Shown: positions 1-16,616 of the stretch, one piece after another | How the letters are laid out: each line of letters begins with the position of its first letter | Numbering within the stretch: position 1 is the first letter of the stretch | Assembly: GCA_001574975.1 (NCBI GenBank) | Contig: KQ965742.1 | Location: 439,696 to 503,695 of the forward strand | Source: Gonapodya prolifera JEL478 | Taxonomy: Eukaryota > Monoblepharomycota > Monoblepharidomycetes > Monoblepharidales > Gonapodyaceae | Direction of reading: 5' to 3' | DNA: 64,000 nt | The notes under the pieces: model-generated | The model's input: only the letters and a program-made list of their open reading frames with translations | The model's database searches: none | Told to the model about the DNA's origin: nothing | Translations under genes and position numbers: made by a program

Positions 1-232
1 ATCAGCAGCAATGGAGATACTATGATATCACACTCACTTCAATGCCGACGTAAGAAGACTGTGGGAGAATACCGATGTCACCACGAAAGGCTGCCCTAGC
101 TGTTGTCGAATCGGCACCGGCCTGGGCTGTGAACCCTTCCTTCATGCTTTTTGGAAGTTGTGGTGGTCTGATTTCTGATAGATGTATAGCGGGAACTGGT
201 GGTTTTGAGTGCTCGAGTTTACTGCTTTCCAT
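1..232 (-). CDS. 5' end of an unidentified gene, cut by the left edge
   Basis: A minus-strand reading frame opens with ATG at 232 and stays open for about 65 codons to a good donor (gtgagtgt, read on the minus strand, intron beginning at about 37). The rest of the gene lies outside the window. The visible protein start is hydrophilic, with Pro- and Ser-rich stretches, and shows no domain I recognise. It follows VPS4 copy A in the same direction. The strong donor argues for a real first exon rather than a chance frame. No function can be given. Confidence 0.4.
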
Positions 233-689
233 CTTTTGGGAGAGAGGGGGAAAGAGAAGAGGTTGACGGTGAGGAAATAAGAGAGGGTGACAGTGACGTC
301 AACGTGACAAGAAGGCGACACCGGGAGGGAGTGGGACTCTGCTAGCGTACCATGCCATCGTGAAATCCTCTATCTTGGATCTTGTCTATCGTCAGTTTTG
401 GTGGTGTTTTGCTGCCAATCGGGGTGGGAAGTGAACTTGACTCCGTCCGACCCAATGCAGCATCCGTGCCTGCATTGCCAGCGGCGTCGGACTCCTTTTC
501 TTTCGTAAGCATCTTGGGTGACCGTTCCTTGAGTCCACTTTTTCGCGAGGTTCGTTCCTTGTGATTGGCGATCGCACGGGAAAATATGCGTCCACCTGGA
601 CAGAATAAATTGTACATTGAAAACTAAAATGCAAATAATATGCTAGTGAAAATTTGCCCACCCCTTGGCTCTTAAGTGTGTGGTGCTGT
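233..689. other. Intergenic stretch between VPS4 copy A and the left-edge gene
   Basis: This gap should hold the 3' end region of VPS4 copy A and the promoter of the left-edge gene. A 91-codon minus-strand frame (617 to 342) crosses it, but it has low-complexity Lys/Glu/Ser content, no recognisable motif and no convincing splice links, so I do not call it a gene. I see no RNA gene or repeat here. Confidence 0.4.
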
Positions 690-2720
<2,031 letters not shown>

Positions 2721-2970
2721 CCTGTTGTATTGACCAAGGTGAGAGGTGAGGTGAGTGTTCGTTCAGCCGTCCCCTCAGTCACAATGAAAGTCCCTTTCCT
2801 CTTTCTTTGCTGGCACACTAATGACGTATCTTGCAAATGTAATTCAAATACATATTCGACCTAACACCGGTACTCCAAAACAAACATCCTAACCCTCTTG
2901 CCCGCTAAAAAGCCAACCGAAAGAGCGTTAATCCTCGTCAAATGCACCCCCCATCTAGCACACTGAGCAC

Positions 2971-5344
<2,374 letters not shown>

Positions 5345-5431
5345 GAGAAGACGGGTTTGTGGTTGCTTTCGAAAGCTTCAAAGTCACCTCAACTCATAGC
5401 TGCGGCCGCCCAATCATTGGAATTGATCCCG
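5345..5431. promoter_or_regulatory. Bidirectional promoter between VPS4 copy B and TBC1D31
   Basis: Only about 87 bp separate the inferred start codons of VPS4 copy B (minus, 5344) and the TBC1D31 homologue (plus, 5432). The two genes must share promoter sequence here or start transcription inside each other's leaders. An upstream in-frame ATG at 5324 would overlap VPS4 exon 1, which is why 5432 was chosen. No TATA box or known motif is evident. Confidence 0.45.
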
Positions 5432-8400
5432 ATGAGCACGCTTGGATATGCGGGTGCGACGATGCCGCGCCGATGTTTGTTTCTCGGTGATGCGCGCAAT
5501 GGCGACGTGTGGAATGCGAGCGATAGGAAGAAACCGACGACGGCGAAGACGTTGGGGTCCACACAGTGAGCTCAATTTATAAACTGTCTATCCATACAAC
5601 CCTATACAACCCTCCCAACTCCTCCACCTCCTGACTGCACCTCTACTATTGCTCTACTCAACTTCTATCCGATTATCCCGTGTAACCCCTACACCATCCA
5701 TCCCAGCTCCCTGCTCAAAGTCGTCAATGCAGTCCAACCTCCGCCCTCTTCTCTCCCCCTCGACCCGCGCACTCACATTTCCGAGATTCCTCTCACGCGC
5801 ACTGTCGCGTTTTCCTGCGTCGCATTCAACCTCGACCCCATCCCAGACATTCCCAAATCCCCACACAACACTCCCCTCCGCTCGTCTTCGCCTCCTCACG
5901 TCATGTCGCCTTCTCGACAGTCTGTAATTGCATCAGCTGCAGAAACTGCGCCCGTCGACCTGTTTGCCGAAAACAGACCCCGGATCATGCCCCTCGTCGG
6001 AAAGGACTTCGAAACAATGCTCATGGCCATCGCAGACCAGCGTGGGAGCATTTTTATCTTTGATTTTTACCGCTGCAGGTGCGTGCTTTGCGTTATTGGA
6101 TTCCAAACATGCTCCTTCTGTTCGACACATCTCAACTTTCCCAAATTCACACACAGATGGTTCCTCGCCGCCCGCACAGGCGTCTCCGTCACATCACTCG
6201 CATTCTCTCGATTGCGTCCGCGAGAGCTCTACGCCGCCCTCGCCGACCGCACCATTCACTGCTATAACATCGGTGAGCAGATGTGACACATATTCCATAG
6301 AAGATTAACATCTGACCATCGTATATTGGACTCATACTCATGCTTCATCAACGATGCACTTGCCTTTATCTCGGACTCTTCTCTCATTTCTCTGCGCAAA
6401 ACGCGCAACTGTACCTGCTGCCACAACACTTCGATATTGCGCTACAGAAACCTCCTCCCTCCTCGCCAAACTACCCCCCCACCACACTGTTCCTCCCACT
6501 CGGCTGTCTCCCCACCCAACGCGGCCCTTCCTCATCTCCCAATCCCCTTCCGAAGCCGTCCTCTGGGACACCGATCGCTGGACCCGCGTGCGCGTCCTTT
6601 CGGAATCGGAAGGCGCCGGCGGCGTCGTTTGGGCGGGGTACGCCCCCGCTCCGACCCCTCCTGAACCGTCACGACCGGGCATACACACTCTTGGGACCAC
6701 ACAGCCCCGTGAAGAGCGCCAACTCGCGCTGGCGCTGTTCGCGAACGGGTCCGTGATGGTATGGGACGTGGGCGGGATGGACTTGCTCTGGAAGATCGAG
6801 CTGCGCGAAAACCCGCGCACGCTCCGTGCTCGTACAGACACCCCTGCGCCGCTCCAAACAACCGAGAGCGATTCCGCGGCGTGGGACGCTGATGCTCCTG
6901 CATGTATCGCTGTCAGTAGAGATTTGGCGGTTCTTGTCGTCGGGGGGCGGTACAGGCGTGGACACAAGTGAGTTTCTCGGTTTCCATGCTCTCCCATAAA
7001 CCATCCACACCCACATGGTGCTTCCCGCTCGCCCCGCAAAGCGCCCCCACCACGTCACTTCTAGTCTGGTCTCTTCCCTCGCGCACTCTGCTCCACGAAA
7101 TCGCCCTGCCCAACCTTGGTGCAGGGGGGGTCGCCGATCTGCGCTTTGTTGGTGCCACGGACGTGTGTGTCGTGCTTAGCGGCGACGGGCGCTGTGCGTT
7201 TGTGGACGTTGTTGGGGCAGGTTATGTCGGAAAAGTCGAGGGCGTCGAGCGGGTGAGTCTGGGTGGACGCTGGTCAATATAGGGTGATGCTACCACACCA
7301 ACGTACTGGTATTTGCGTTTCAGTTTCATTCCGTCGCGCTGAGCGCCTCGGGCCGATTCCTGGCCGCGATTTCGCACCCGTCACACCACCTCCTCTCCTT
7401 CATGTCGACCGACGGGGTCATGGCGCAGGGTACTTCCCGTATGCTTGGTCCTGCTTTCCTGCGGACAATCGAGGACGAGGCTAAGGAGGAGCGCCAGCGC
7501 TGGGAGACCGGTGTCCGCAAGAGGGAACGCGAAGCCGCTGTGCCTCTCAGAGCGCCACGTAGACCCTCCCCGGCCAGAGATGCTGCGGGCAAGGAGAAAG
7601 GGTGGGACGGCGACGTTGGCGGTGTCGGGGGCGCGGCGAATGTGGGACTGTTGGGTGGGGATATGGGTATTCCGCCACCAGAGTTGCAGGAAGATGAGCA
7701 GGAGACTTGTTGGGCTGATGGGCAGGCCAATGTGCAGGAAGAACGGGTGGATGAGGAGCCTTCAATGCGGACCGGAGCGCCCCCCCCAATGCGCGCCCAG
7801 ACGCCGCCGCCTCTTCACGCAGGGGGTGCCAAAGCACCTCGGTCTGCGCGACCAGTGTCTGCGCCCCCTAGAGGCGTAGTGCGACCAGCACGCACTCAAA
7901 ACATAGGACCAGTGCTCGGCTCCGCCCCTACCTCGGCCTCCATCCGCGCTAAACCTGTGTCAGTGGCGCAGCCGTGGCGACCCGCAGCCAAAGTCCCCGC
8001 ACGGGGTGTACGGACTGAGAGACCCTTACCTATGAAGCCCCGGCCGAAGAAGGCACCCGAACGAGAGGACTCCAAGGTGCCTGGAACTCTGTACGAGCTG
8101 GTGGAGATGACGGTGGGAGAGCCGTCATTGTAAGGTTGTCATATTTGCACACGTCACACCGCTTTTTGATTCTTCCAGGATAAGGACCGCCACCTAACGT
8201 CGCGGCGGCTACTGCGATTCCTCCGGCACTACCACGCCTACCCGTCCAAGTACCGCACACTCATCTGGCGGTTCCTTCTCCGCCTGCCTGAGAACAGGGA
8301 GGCGTACGCGACGCTGGTCGAGCGTGGTGTCCATCCTGTGGCCGAAAATATTCGAAGACGGTTTCCGATGAAGAGCGTGAGGAACGAGAGAGCCATGATA

Positions 8401-9862
8401 AGGTGGGTTGTGGGTGAGGGTGGTTTTGTGTGCGAAAGCTGACGTTTCGCTCAACTGGCAGACTCGTATCCGTTTTTTGCCATTGGTCGGCTATCTTTGA
8501 GAATCTGGATTACTTCCCGGGGATGATTTTTCCGTTCATTAAGGCGTTTGGGAACGATACGTTTGATTGTTTCGAATCTTTAATGACGATCATCTGTGAG
8601 TTGACTCAATAGGACGAAATGATGAAGTGCCTTACCAAACATGTTCAGCTAATTGGTGCCAGAACTGGTGGGACTACTTCCCCAATCCGCCGTTTGAGTA
8701 TCTGGACTTTATCGAGGACCTTCTCGGAATGCACGATCGGGAGCTTCTTGCCCACTTCATGCGGCACCGCGTCACCACACAAACGTACGTCTGGCCGCTC
8801 TTGAAGACCTTCTTTTCCGACGTCCTGTACCGGGAGGAATGGCTCACTGTGTGGGATCACATACTGTCCAACGAGATCGGCTGGATGCAGCAATGGGTGG
8901 TCGGGTACTTGCGAGCGGGGAGAGGTGCACTCATGGCACTAGAGAAGGCGTCAGATTTTGAGGTGGGTTACCGCGATCTTACGACGCACATCAGTGCTAG
9001 ATTTATCTCTCGTTCCTTTCAGTACTTTTTCTCGCATCCAACGTCTGTTGATATACCGCGCACCATTCGATACGCCTACGAACAGGCGGAAACCACTCCG
9101 GCCCAGAACGCGCCGGGATCGTATCTGAATCCGTTCCGTCCCATTACTCGCGGTGCATCATACCCAATCTTCAACAAGTATCCCAGCTTCATCGTTGATT
9201 ATCAAAAGAAGCTGAGAGACAAGATAAAACAAGAGGAAGAAGAGTACTCCAGGCGCAAGTGAGTGACCACATAATGAAACAGACTGCATCAATTTCAAGA
9301 GCTCTCGCAGAAACATCGCCGACGAGGTATCGCGGTTGGGAGAAGAGCTGAGACGTGACAAGCGGGAGTGGGAGGCTGGCGATGGGCGTATGAGTGATGC
9401 CCTCGAGGAGTGGTGGACAGGCATGGTGGAGGAGGAAGAGGCTCACATCGACAAACTCAGAAAACTCGGAGAGCTTCAAAAGGTGGACCGAGTTCGTACA
9501 ATGAGGGATATCGCTGAAGGTGAGACTGGGTGGAGTCTCTCACCGAAGCCTTTATGGGAGGTAACGTAAATGTTGGATGTGACCTAGCGCGACGCGTTTT
9601 CCTTGAGCAGCAAGCACAGAACACTGCCAAGCATCTCTCCCTTTTGAACCGGGCTGTGTCTTCGAATCGTACAAGACACGCAATTGAGCTAGAGGATGCC
9701 CACCTCCACAATCGCATACAAGACATAGAAAACGAATGGCTACGTCGACGCGACGAACTAATGAAAGCGCGAGAAGAATTGCGGAGGACAGACAAACTCC
9801 GAATGGAGCGACTGGTACGACACTCGACGGTAATGAGAGGGGATGATGCACTGCAGATGTAA
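5432..9862 (+). CDS. TBC1D31: TBC1D31 homologue (WD40 plus TBC domain, centriole/cilium protein)
   Basis: The animal homologue (WDR67) is a centriolar-satellite scaffold that links to cilium formation. The first exon encodes GDVWNASDRKKPTTAKTLGS, which lines up by eye with the human N-terminus (GKIWHRKPSPATRDG), and the 5'-most in-frame ATG that avoids VPS4 is 5432. WD40 repeats follow (for example RGSIFIFDFYRCR and REGDGRC-like blades), then a Pro/Ala-rich linker (about 7.5-8.1 kb). The TBC region carries the segment WCQNWWDYFPNPPFEYL and FVDYQ-like GASYPIFNKYPSFIVDYQ, very close to TBC1D31. The C-terminal third is a Glu/Arg-rich coiled coil ending at 9862. TBC domains usually activate Rab GTPases, but this subfamily is thought to be a catalytically inactive scaffold. 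About ten introns are inferred. Its presence supports a flagellated organism. Confidence 0.88.
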
Positions 9863-9991
9863 TTTCGGAGACGGGACGATTTTATTACTATAATTTGATT
9901 CATTTTGATGAGCTACATGAGCTTTAGCTGGCGGAAAGCGATGGATGGAATCACGGTTAATATAAACACATTCAAACGCGACTACGTCAGC

Positions 9992-10521
9992 TCACTTGAT
10001 CTTAAGAAGCTCCACATCGAAAATCAGGGTGGAGTTGGGGGGGATGACGGGGGGCGCGCCACGAGCTCCGTACCCGTAGTCGGGGGTGATGGTGAGGCGG
10101 GCTTGCTCACCCAATGCTGTTTTGACGGGATCAATTTGTCAGAAACGACCAACTCGAAAGCGAATCAGAAACCATACACATCTGAGGGACAGCCTCGTCC
10201 CACCCCTTGATAACCTGGCCGACTCCGATGTTGGTCACGAAGGGCTTGCCACGGTCACGGCTGGAGTCGAACTTCTTGCCGTCAGTGAGAGTGCCGGTGT
10301 CTGCCGAGGGGAAAATTGATAAGAAACCATGCATTCTACCTCCTGACATCAAAAATATGCTGTTTACGTACAGTGCATCTGCAATCGGACAAGGGAAGCA
10401 ACAGTTTTTAGAATCGGACGAAGGGAAGGTGACTGCCGCAGACACGAACCGTCACTTTGTCGCCCTTTTTGGGGAAGTTCGCTCCGTCTCCGGCCTTAAT
10501 GACTTCTCGGGTAACTCCCAT
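9992..10521 (-). CDS. FPR1: FKBP12-type peptidyl-prolyl cis-trans isomerase
   Basis: FKBP12 is a small cytosolic prolyl isomerase and the receptor for FK506 and rapamycin. The spliced protein is about 108 residues, the normal length. It starts [13 protein letters not shown] and includes [51 protein letters not shown] and ends FDVELLKIK with TGA at 9992-9994. The drug- and substrate-pocket residues are all visible: Tyr of HYTG, Asp-Ser of FDSS, Val-Ile-Trp of VIKGW, Tyr of PDYGYG and Phe of FDVELL. Four exons are inferred, with donors gttcgt, gtacgt and gtatgg; one exon codes for only about three residues. It converges on TBC1D31, with 129 bp between stop codons. Confidence 0.93.
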
Positions 10522-10801
10522 TGCTTGGAATGGGGAGATGGGGATCAACAACAGTTCGCGAGTGAGACTTCGACACGGAACTTTCCGCTAAAAAAGGGCA
10601 GCGCAATTATACCTGTTGATGTTTTCGTGAAAGTTCTGGTGAATACAGACGGAATCGGCGAACGTTTCGAAAGCCCACGCGAAATGATGCCTGCCATTTT
10701 CGGCAAATGACCTCAGTAAGCTGTTCTTCAATTTTCCTTCATTTTCTTTGTGGTTACTGCACGTGACGAGCCAGATTCTAGTTCAATCTAACGTCTACAA
10801 A

Positions 10802-11938
10802 TCATTTATACGGCGGAAGTCCATACTTCTCTGGAATAAACAATTCTAAACTCGAGATAACATCAGTGCACCTTTCACGCAGGTTGGGCTCGACCGCCAA
10901 GTTTTCATCAGGTACCAATATCACATTCAGTCGCGCATTGAGCCCGGCTTCCGCACCAGATGGGGCGTCTGTGTGAATTGAGTCGATGTGACACGTCTTC
11001 GAAATTGAATCCACGGCTGCTTTCCGAGACTACGAACCTTCAAACACGAGGCCCAACTTTCCGAAGGTTCCTGGATTGTGCTCGACATCGTATCCAAGCT
11101 TCAAAGCTGCCGCGAAGAAAATGTCCGGTGACGGTTTTCCGCTTTTCACTTCCGGATCATCTCCAACCGTGACATGAGTACCAAAGCAATCAAACAACTC
11201 CCGGTTGTTCTGTGTCTTCAGGTTGAACGCGTTTCTATGAGAAGAAGTGGCAACCTGAAGTATGACAATGGGGTCTTTCAAGAAATGGCAAAAAGTCTTC
11301 CTTGACTGGCTATCTTACACACAGCAATGGGAATTCCGTGCTCCTTCAAATGTTTTACGAGTTTGAGCGCTCCTGGCATCGGTTTTGCAAGAGGGAATCG
11401 TGCAGCCTGAGATGTGATTGTAGGACGTGATTCACGCTTCCGCACGGAGCTGTTCTTGCCTGCAAGCGATTTCTCTCATCCAAATACGCCTCCGCGGAAA
11501 GAACGTCCTCCAATTCGAGAGACTGAACGAGGAGTTTCGCGGCATCCTAAACGCGAAAGGTATTGGATTCTTGACCAATAGTTTGCAGTACCTTGATTTT
11601 CAGTCCCCACCAGCTGCTTAAGGCCCATTAGCTTTGCCTTGAGTGACCATGTGTACGTCTGGGTCCAGGTGAAGCGAACACGAGCAAAGATGTCATAGCA
11701 CGAAGTTATGCACGTCCAGTCAACTGCACCATCCACCAGTGGAAAGTGAAGACTACAGCGATTGCAGTACCTTCCCGAATCTTGAGACGATTTCTTGAGT
11801 AACCTCGGTGTAAATCCGTTCTAACCCAGCAGTGTATCAATGTGGATTCTTTCTGCAACGATCGGTCCACACATTGAAGAAACAACCTGTATCGAGGAGT
11901 AGTCCATCCATATCGAAAATGACGAATTCGATCGACAT
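10802..11938 (-). CDS. HAD hydrolase, pseudouridine-5'-phosphatase-like (HDHD1/PUDP family)
   Basis: This family removes phosphate from pseudouridine 5'-monophosphate or similar sugar phosphates in the cytosol, by a HAD-type aspartyl-phosphate mechanism. The protein starts MSIEFVIFDMDGLLLDT, which contains the HAD motif I DxD (nucleophile Asp and acid/base Asp). The following exon begins ERIYTEVTQEIVSRFGK. Motif II lies in VATSSHR, motif III in GKPSPDIF and motif IV in the GDDPEV/VFEDAPSG segments. The tail FIPEKYGLPPYK mirrors the FQPELFGLPSYE end of human PUDP, with stop at 10802-10804. Similarity to PUDP runs along the whole length, so the family is secure. The exact substrate is not proven, because fungal members (GS1-like) act on several small phosphates. 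It has several short introns. Confidence 0.87.
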
Positions 11939-12051
11939 TGTGATTGATTGGGAAATCCACGCTGTCGACAAAAGGGTTACTACCAGGACTTCGATTCATG
12001 TCCCACTACAGTCTACCCATCAATCATCATTACTACATGCCATTACAAGGC

Positions 12052-15000
12052 TTATTTCTTTTTCTTCTTTCCAGCAGTAGATTTAACGGGTATAAATTTG
12101 TTCCCCGAATCCATACCGTCCAACAACCCCGCGGAGTTCAGTTTCATTCCACCGAGAGAGCCCATACTCGAACCACCCGATCCCTCCATTTTGCGCCGAT
12201 TCACAAACTCGAGCGCAAACTTTCTGGGGTCGATAGCAGTTGTGAAGGACAATGTATCTGCGCAAACATCGGCTACCGTGGAAAACTCTCCCACTGGGAA
12301 GGAGAGCAGAATACTGACAAAGTCTTCCACTGGATGAAGTACAACCCAATTAGTCAGACACACGGAAAGTACCTCATGAGACTTACCGTTGATTTCTTTT
12401 GACACAGGGCGCAGAGTCTGCCTGATCCATTTTGTGAACTCTTCTGACAATCCAAACACAGGCTCCTTGCCGACTCGAACGATCGTAGTGCTAGCGGCCA
12501 CCGTTTGCGAAATTACAGACGCTGAAGCATTGGCAGGACGCTGGGCAGCAGGTGGAGAACGCGGGACGGGACTAAACGAGTCGTTGTTGAACGACCTCGT
12601 GACTTGTAAAAACGACAGAAAGCTCACCGTGGGGGTGCTACTCCGATCGCCAATGATTGCTTGCCCACTGTTGTCCAAGGGCTCGGTGTAGTTTCAACGG
12701 GCTAGAGAACCAAGAAACGATGAGAACAAGGAAAGCACTCACGAGACAACAACATCACGTACTTGCGCTGGCTTGGCGGCAGCAACCACGGGCGTTGGTT
12801 TCGTGGGGGCAGAGGGTTTCACGATGGGAGCAACGACTACTGGTGCTGGTTTTGCGGCTGCAACTTTGCCCCAAACCTGTGCTGCAGCTGGTCGTGCATT
12901 GGTTTGGGTAATATTGGCGTAGCGGTTGCCGATGCTCCAATTTTCGGCGGCAGCGACTTGAGCTGCACCAACAGCGACTGCGGATGCGACCGCCGCTTGC
13001 TTCTGAGCCTCTTTCGCAGCTTCTTTCACTCTCTTCACCCTCTCCTCCTCGGCAATGATTTCTTGGAGCGACTTCTTCTTCGGCGTCTCTTTCACTTGTG
13101 TAGGAGCTGCCCATGGAACTCCACCAGCTCCATCATTCGAAAGCAGAGATTGTTCTTGGGCCCGTGCGGCAGCTATCTCCACTGCAAGTTGCTCTTCTTT
13201 CATCTGCTCCTGTCTCTTCCGCTCCCGTTCCCGCATCTGAGCTTCCCGCTCCTGAAGTTCCCGAAAGCTAACTTGCTGGAGACCTCCACTTTTCCAAGGT
13301 CTCTTCTCGGGTTCTTTCTTCTCCAGTTCCAGAAGAGTCGCCTTCTCCACTGACTGCGGTGGAGCTTTTCGTCCACTCTTCTTCTTCTGGCGTCCTTCAG
13401 CTGTTGGGGCGACGGACTGACTCGGAACAGCGCTCTCTGGTTCAACACTGACACTCAGATCCTCCCGAGATGGTTGCGCATCAATTGCAATTGTCGAATC
13501 TTCAACAACTACAGATTCGGCATAATTCTCCGCTGACCCATCTTCGGCTTCGACAGAGAATGCGTCGGCAGGTTCAGACTCCTGAGCCCCGCTCTCGTCT
13601 ACAAGCTCCGAGTGCGCAAAGTGATGATCTGCAGTAAAACCCCCAACCACTTCCAAAGGACCTTCAAGATCTGCCGGTGGAAGCTGCGGCACTGGTACAA
13701 GAGGTGTCTGGCCAAAGAGACTCCACCGCTCTTGTTGGGAAGGTTGTGGCGCGAGTGGCACTGTCCCCATAGAGCCAACAAACGACTGAGCAGTTGTGGT
13801 TGATCTTTGTGTGACGTGAGGGATCACTTGTGCGAAAGAGGAGCTTGGAATAATTTGCTCAGCAACGCTGTGCAACGATGCGGTACGAGTCGCCATGGTG
13901 GGAGCCGCATCCCACCCAAGGCTTGCACTTGCAACCCTTGATACTATCGCAGGAGTTTCGCTCGGCCAAGTAGGCCCGGCATTGAGTCCGAGCATATGGG
14001 TCCCTCCAGCTCCACCTGTTGGGCGGCTGCGCACCCCAGCCATGTCCATACCGAGTCCAAGTCCACCCAATCCCGTCGAAGGAAGAGGATCGAAAACCCC
14101 ACCAAGTCCCATGAATCCAGGGTCGGAACGTAACCCTCCACCACCCCCACCAATTCCCAATCCAGCTATTGTGCCAACTCCACTCGAGACTGTGCCGACA
14201 TTCATTCCTCCAGAACCAATGAGAGGCTGCGTTGTCGAGAATGGGTCGAAACTACTTGGGTCTCTTCTCTGACTAAAGTTTGTTAATGAGGTAGGGGTAG
14301 GTGGGCCACCCAGAGCATTCAAAGTCCCTTGGGTTAAACCAAGGCTATCACTCTTCATGTATTCATCAGCGTCGGCGAGGAATGGTCGTTCGACGCCGAA
14401 TCTCTGGAGGAATTGAGCAAGAGGTTCAAATACAGGCGTATCATGGCGTTTGATGGGCAACTGAGGTGAAAAGTACTGTTCCTTGTACCATTCGTGCATC
14501 TCGAGAGGAGTGAAGGGACCTTTGTTCAGCGCACATGTGAATGAAGGGAAATTCGCGGATTCAAGTTCACACATCACCTTGAACTTGCCCATTAAGATCC
14601 TTATAGAACCATTTTGGGGGTTCCCGGGGCACCGCGGGCAAAGGGGGGGCAAAACCTCTTAGTGCAGCCATTTCCCTTGAAAGTAATGTTTCCGACAAGC
14701 CAGGCCCGACGGAGCCCAATAACTCCCTCGGAGCACCACCGAACCCTGCTTGGGGGACACCACCAAGGACCCCTTGCCCCAAACTTGGCACATTGGTGTA
14801 TGGAAAAGATTGTGTCACGCGAGTATTCATTCCAAGGCCTCCATTAACGCCATATCCTTGATCCAATCCCAGTCCAAGAACGGAAGTTGAAGTCGACGGT
14901 ACTCTGCCGATGGGACTTATACCACCAAGTCCGCCACTGCCGATGCCACTCAATGGGTTGTCTGAAAGTGGGGAAAACATTGACTTTGTACCCGTCAAAG

Positions 15001-16425
15001 AAGCCAGGTCGAGGTTGCCTGTGTTTGGTTGTCTTGATGTTGCGAAGGATCCGAATGGTTCTTTTGAAGCAACGTCAGTCGATAATGCATTTCCCAAGCC
15101 ACGAAAAAGGTCATTTGCAGTGCCTTGCGTGGAAGGTGGTCTTCGTGGAGCACCTGTCAAAGTATCCAGCCAAGCTCCATCGTCTATCGAAGGTAACTGA
15201 CGCGGAATCACGGTCGAGCTTTCTACAGGCGGCTTCTCGACTGGAACTTCATGGTTGCTAGGAACTGCATTTGACGGTTCTTCTTTCAAAGGAACAAAAT
15301 CGACTTCCGGCGGTTCATGGTCCTTCCCAAAAGACTGGGAGGTTGGGTCGGATGCAAGGTGTGAACGGAACAACGAAGTGGAAAAAGAGTAATTTTTACT
15401 TACTTTCTTCCCCGAATCTCGCTCCTCGAACGATTTCGCCTTCCACGATGGCGGTGCAACACCTCGTCTTTCTTCGGATCCGACTTTGAAAGAACCGTCA
15501 GGTGCGAAGGAGCCCGCGCCTTCCGCTGGCATATCCCAGAGGTCTGTGGGTGATGCCGTGGAGCCATCTTCCAGGTGGCGTTGACGCCGTGGTTGTTGGA
15601 TTGGACGTGGGCCTTCTACCCCTTCCCGGTCTCGAGGGGAGGCACCTTGATCCCGACCATGTTCATGGCCTTGTCATATTTGGGAGGGAGTGTGCAGTCG
15701 TCAAACTTTCGGAACAGTGAGCGTTAGAAGTCAAGTGAGCGAACACTCACGTCGGTTCTGCCCACGACCGCGACCTCTTCCTTCAGATTCTCCGGGACTT
15801 CTGTGGTTCGCGAAAGGCGGTCCGTTCGAATATGGTGGGTTCCCAGTACGAGTACGTTCCGGATTCGCAGACGGGAGAGCGAGTAACTGCGGTGTGATTT
15901 TTGAGAAAACCATTTTGGCGAGTGATGCCGACCACGCTCACAGTTTTCTCCTTGTCTGTAAGAGGTATCGTGGCAAGCGGGGTCAGTTGCTCCTGCGAGA
16001 CTATAATTTGACCAGGGTCCAGGTTGTTGGGCAGTGGGAGGGCTTGCTTGAACATGTCCACAATCAACTGTCGCGCGTACTTGAAAGTGTCATCCACTCC
16101 CGAGTCCTGCAACAGATCGGGTGGGACGTCTACGTGATTGATGTTGCCATTGGATGCTGACAGAGCAGTAGTGATGGCTGATACGTGGGCGTTTTGGTGA
16201 GGTTTTGAAACCCATAGTGCAGTTGGAGCGGCAGCGTTGTTGGATGACGCTTTGCGCATCCTTCCGAGTGTAAAGGATGCGAGAAAATCAGCACCGTCGC
16301 CATCATTGAGTGATACGGGTGCGATGATGGTCATTTCAACCGTATCGTTTCAGACGAAAAGTCAGTCACAGAGAAAGACCTCCGAGATCACGAACGCACC
16401 ATTCCGGACCGAAATTAAGAGCCAT
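12052..16425 (-). CDS. GYF-domain protein (GIGYF/Smy2/Syh1-like)
   Basis: GYF-domain proteins bind Pro-rich PPGF/PPGL ligands and act in translational repression, mRNA decay and ribosome-quality control. Exon 1 is MALNFGPEW, the conserved GIGYF start (LNFGPEWLR in human), spliced to MRKASSNNAAA. An Arg/Gly-rich stretch (GRGRGQNRRHEHGRDQG) and a long Ser/Gly/Pro linker follow. The GYF domain is split by an intron: PKWFYKDLNGQVQ joins GPFTPLEMHEWYKEQYF, retaining the W-x-Y-x-D and Q-G-P-F-x-x-x-M-x-x-W-Y signature. Downstream are a Glu/Lys/Gln coiled coil (REAQMRERERKRQEQMKEE) and a C-terminal helical segment (FTKWIRQTLRPVSKE, then KFALEFVNRRK), ending in GKKKKK at 12052. The coding length exceeds 1,100 codons. 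Its 5' end lies about 190 bp from the transposon-like island, whose insertion may have altered its promoter. Confidence 0.88.
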
Positions 16426-16616
16426 AGTTTTCGCTCGTGGTTTGACCGCGATGTGGGTTTCGAAAGTTCGAAGAAGAACTTGTAGAGGCAAGTGGGGCGG
16501 CACACCCGGCCACTCAGTGCACGAAAAAAGTATTGAAAAGCGGCCGTAGAACTTTCTGCCATGCCATTTTTGGTTATAGTTATACCGAACTCAGCGCTGC
16601 GCGATTTTTGATTTCA

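Noticed and set aside
342-617. Minus-strand 91-codon frame as the C-terminal exon of VPS4 copy A
   Set aside because: A different exon just upstream (ending at 690) gives the canonical DIERHIEWTEEFGQEG end in the right phase, so this frame is not needed.
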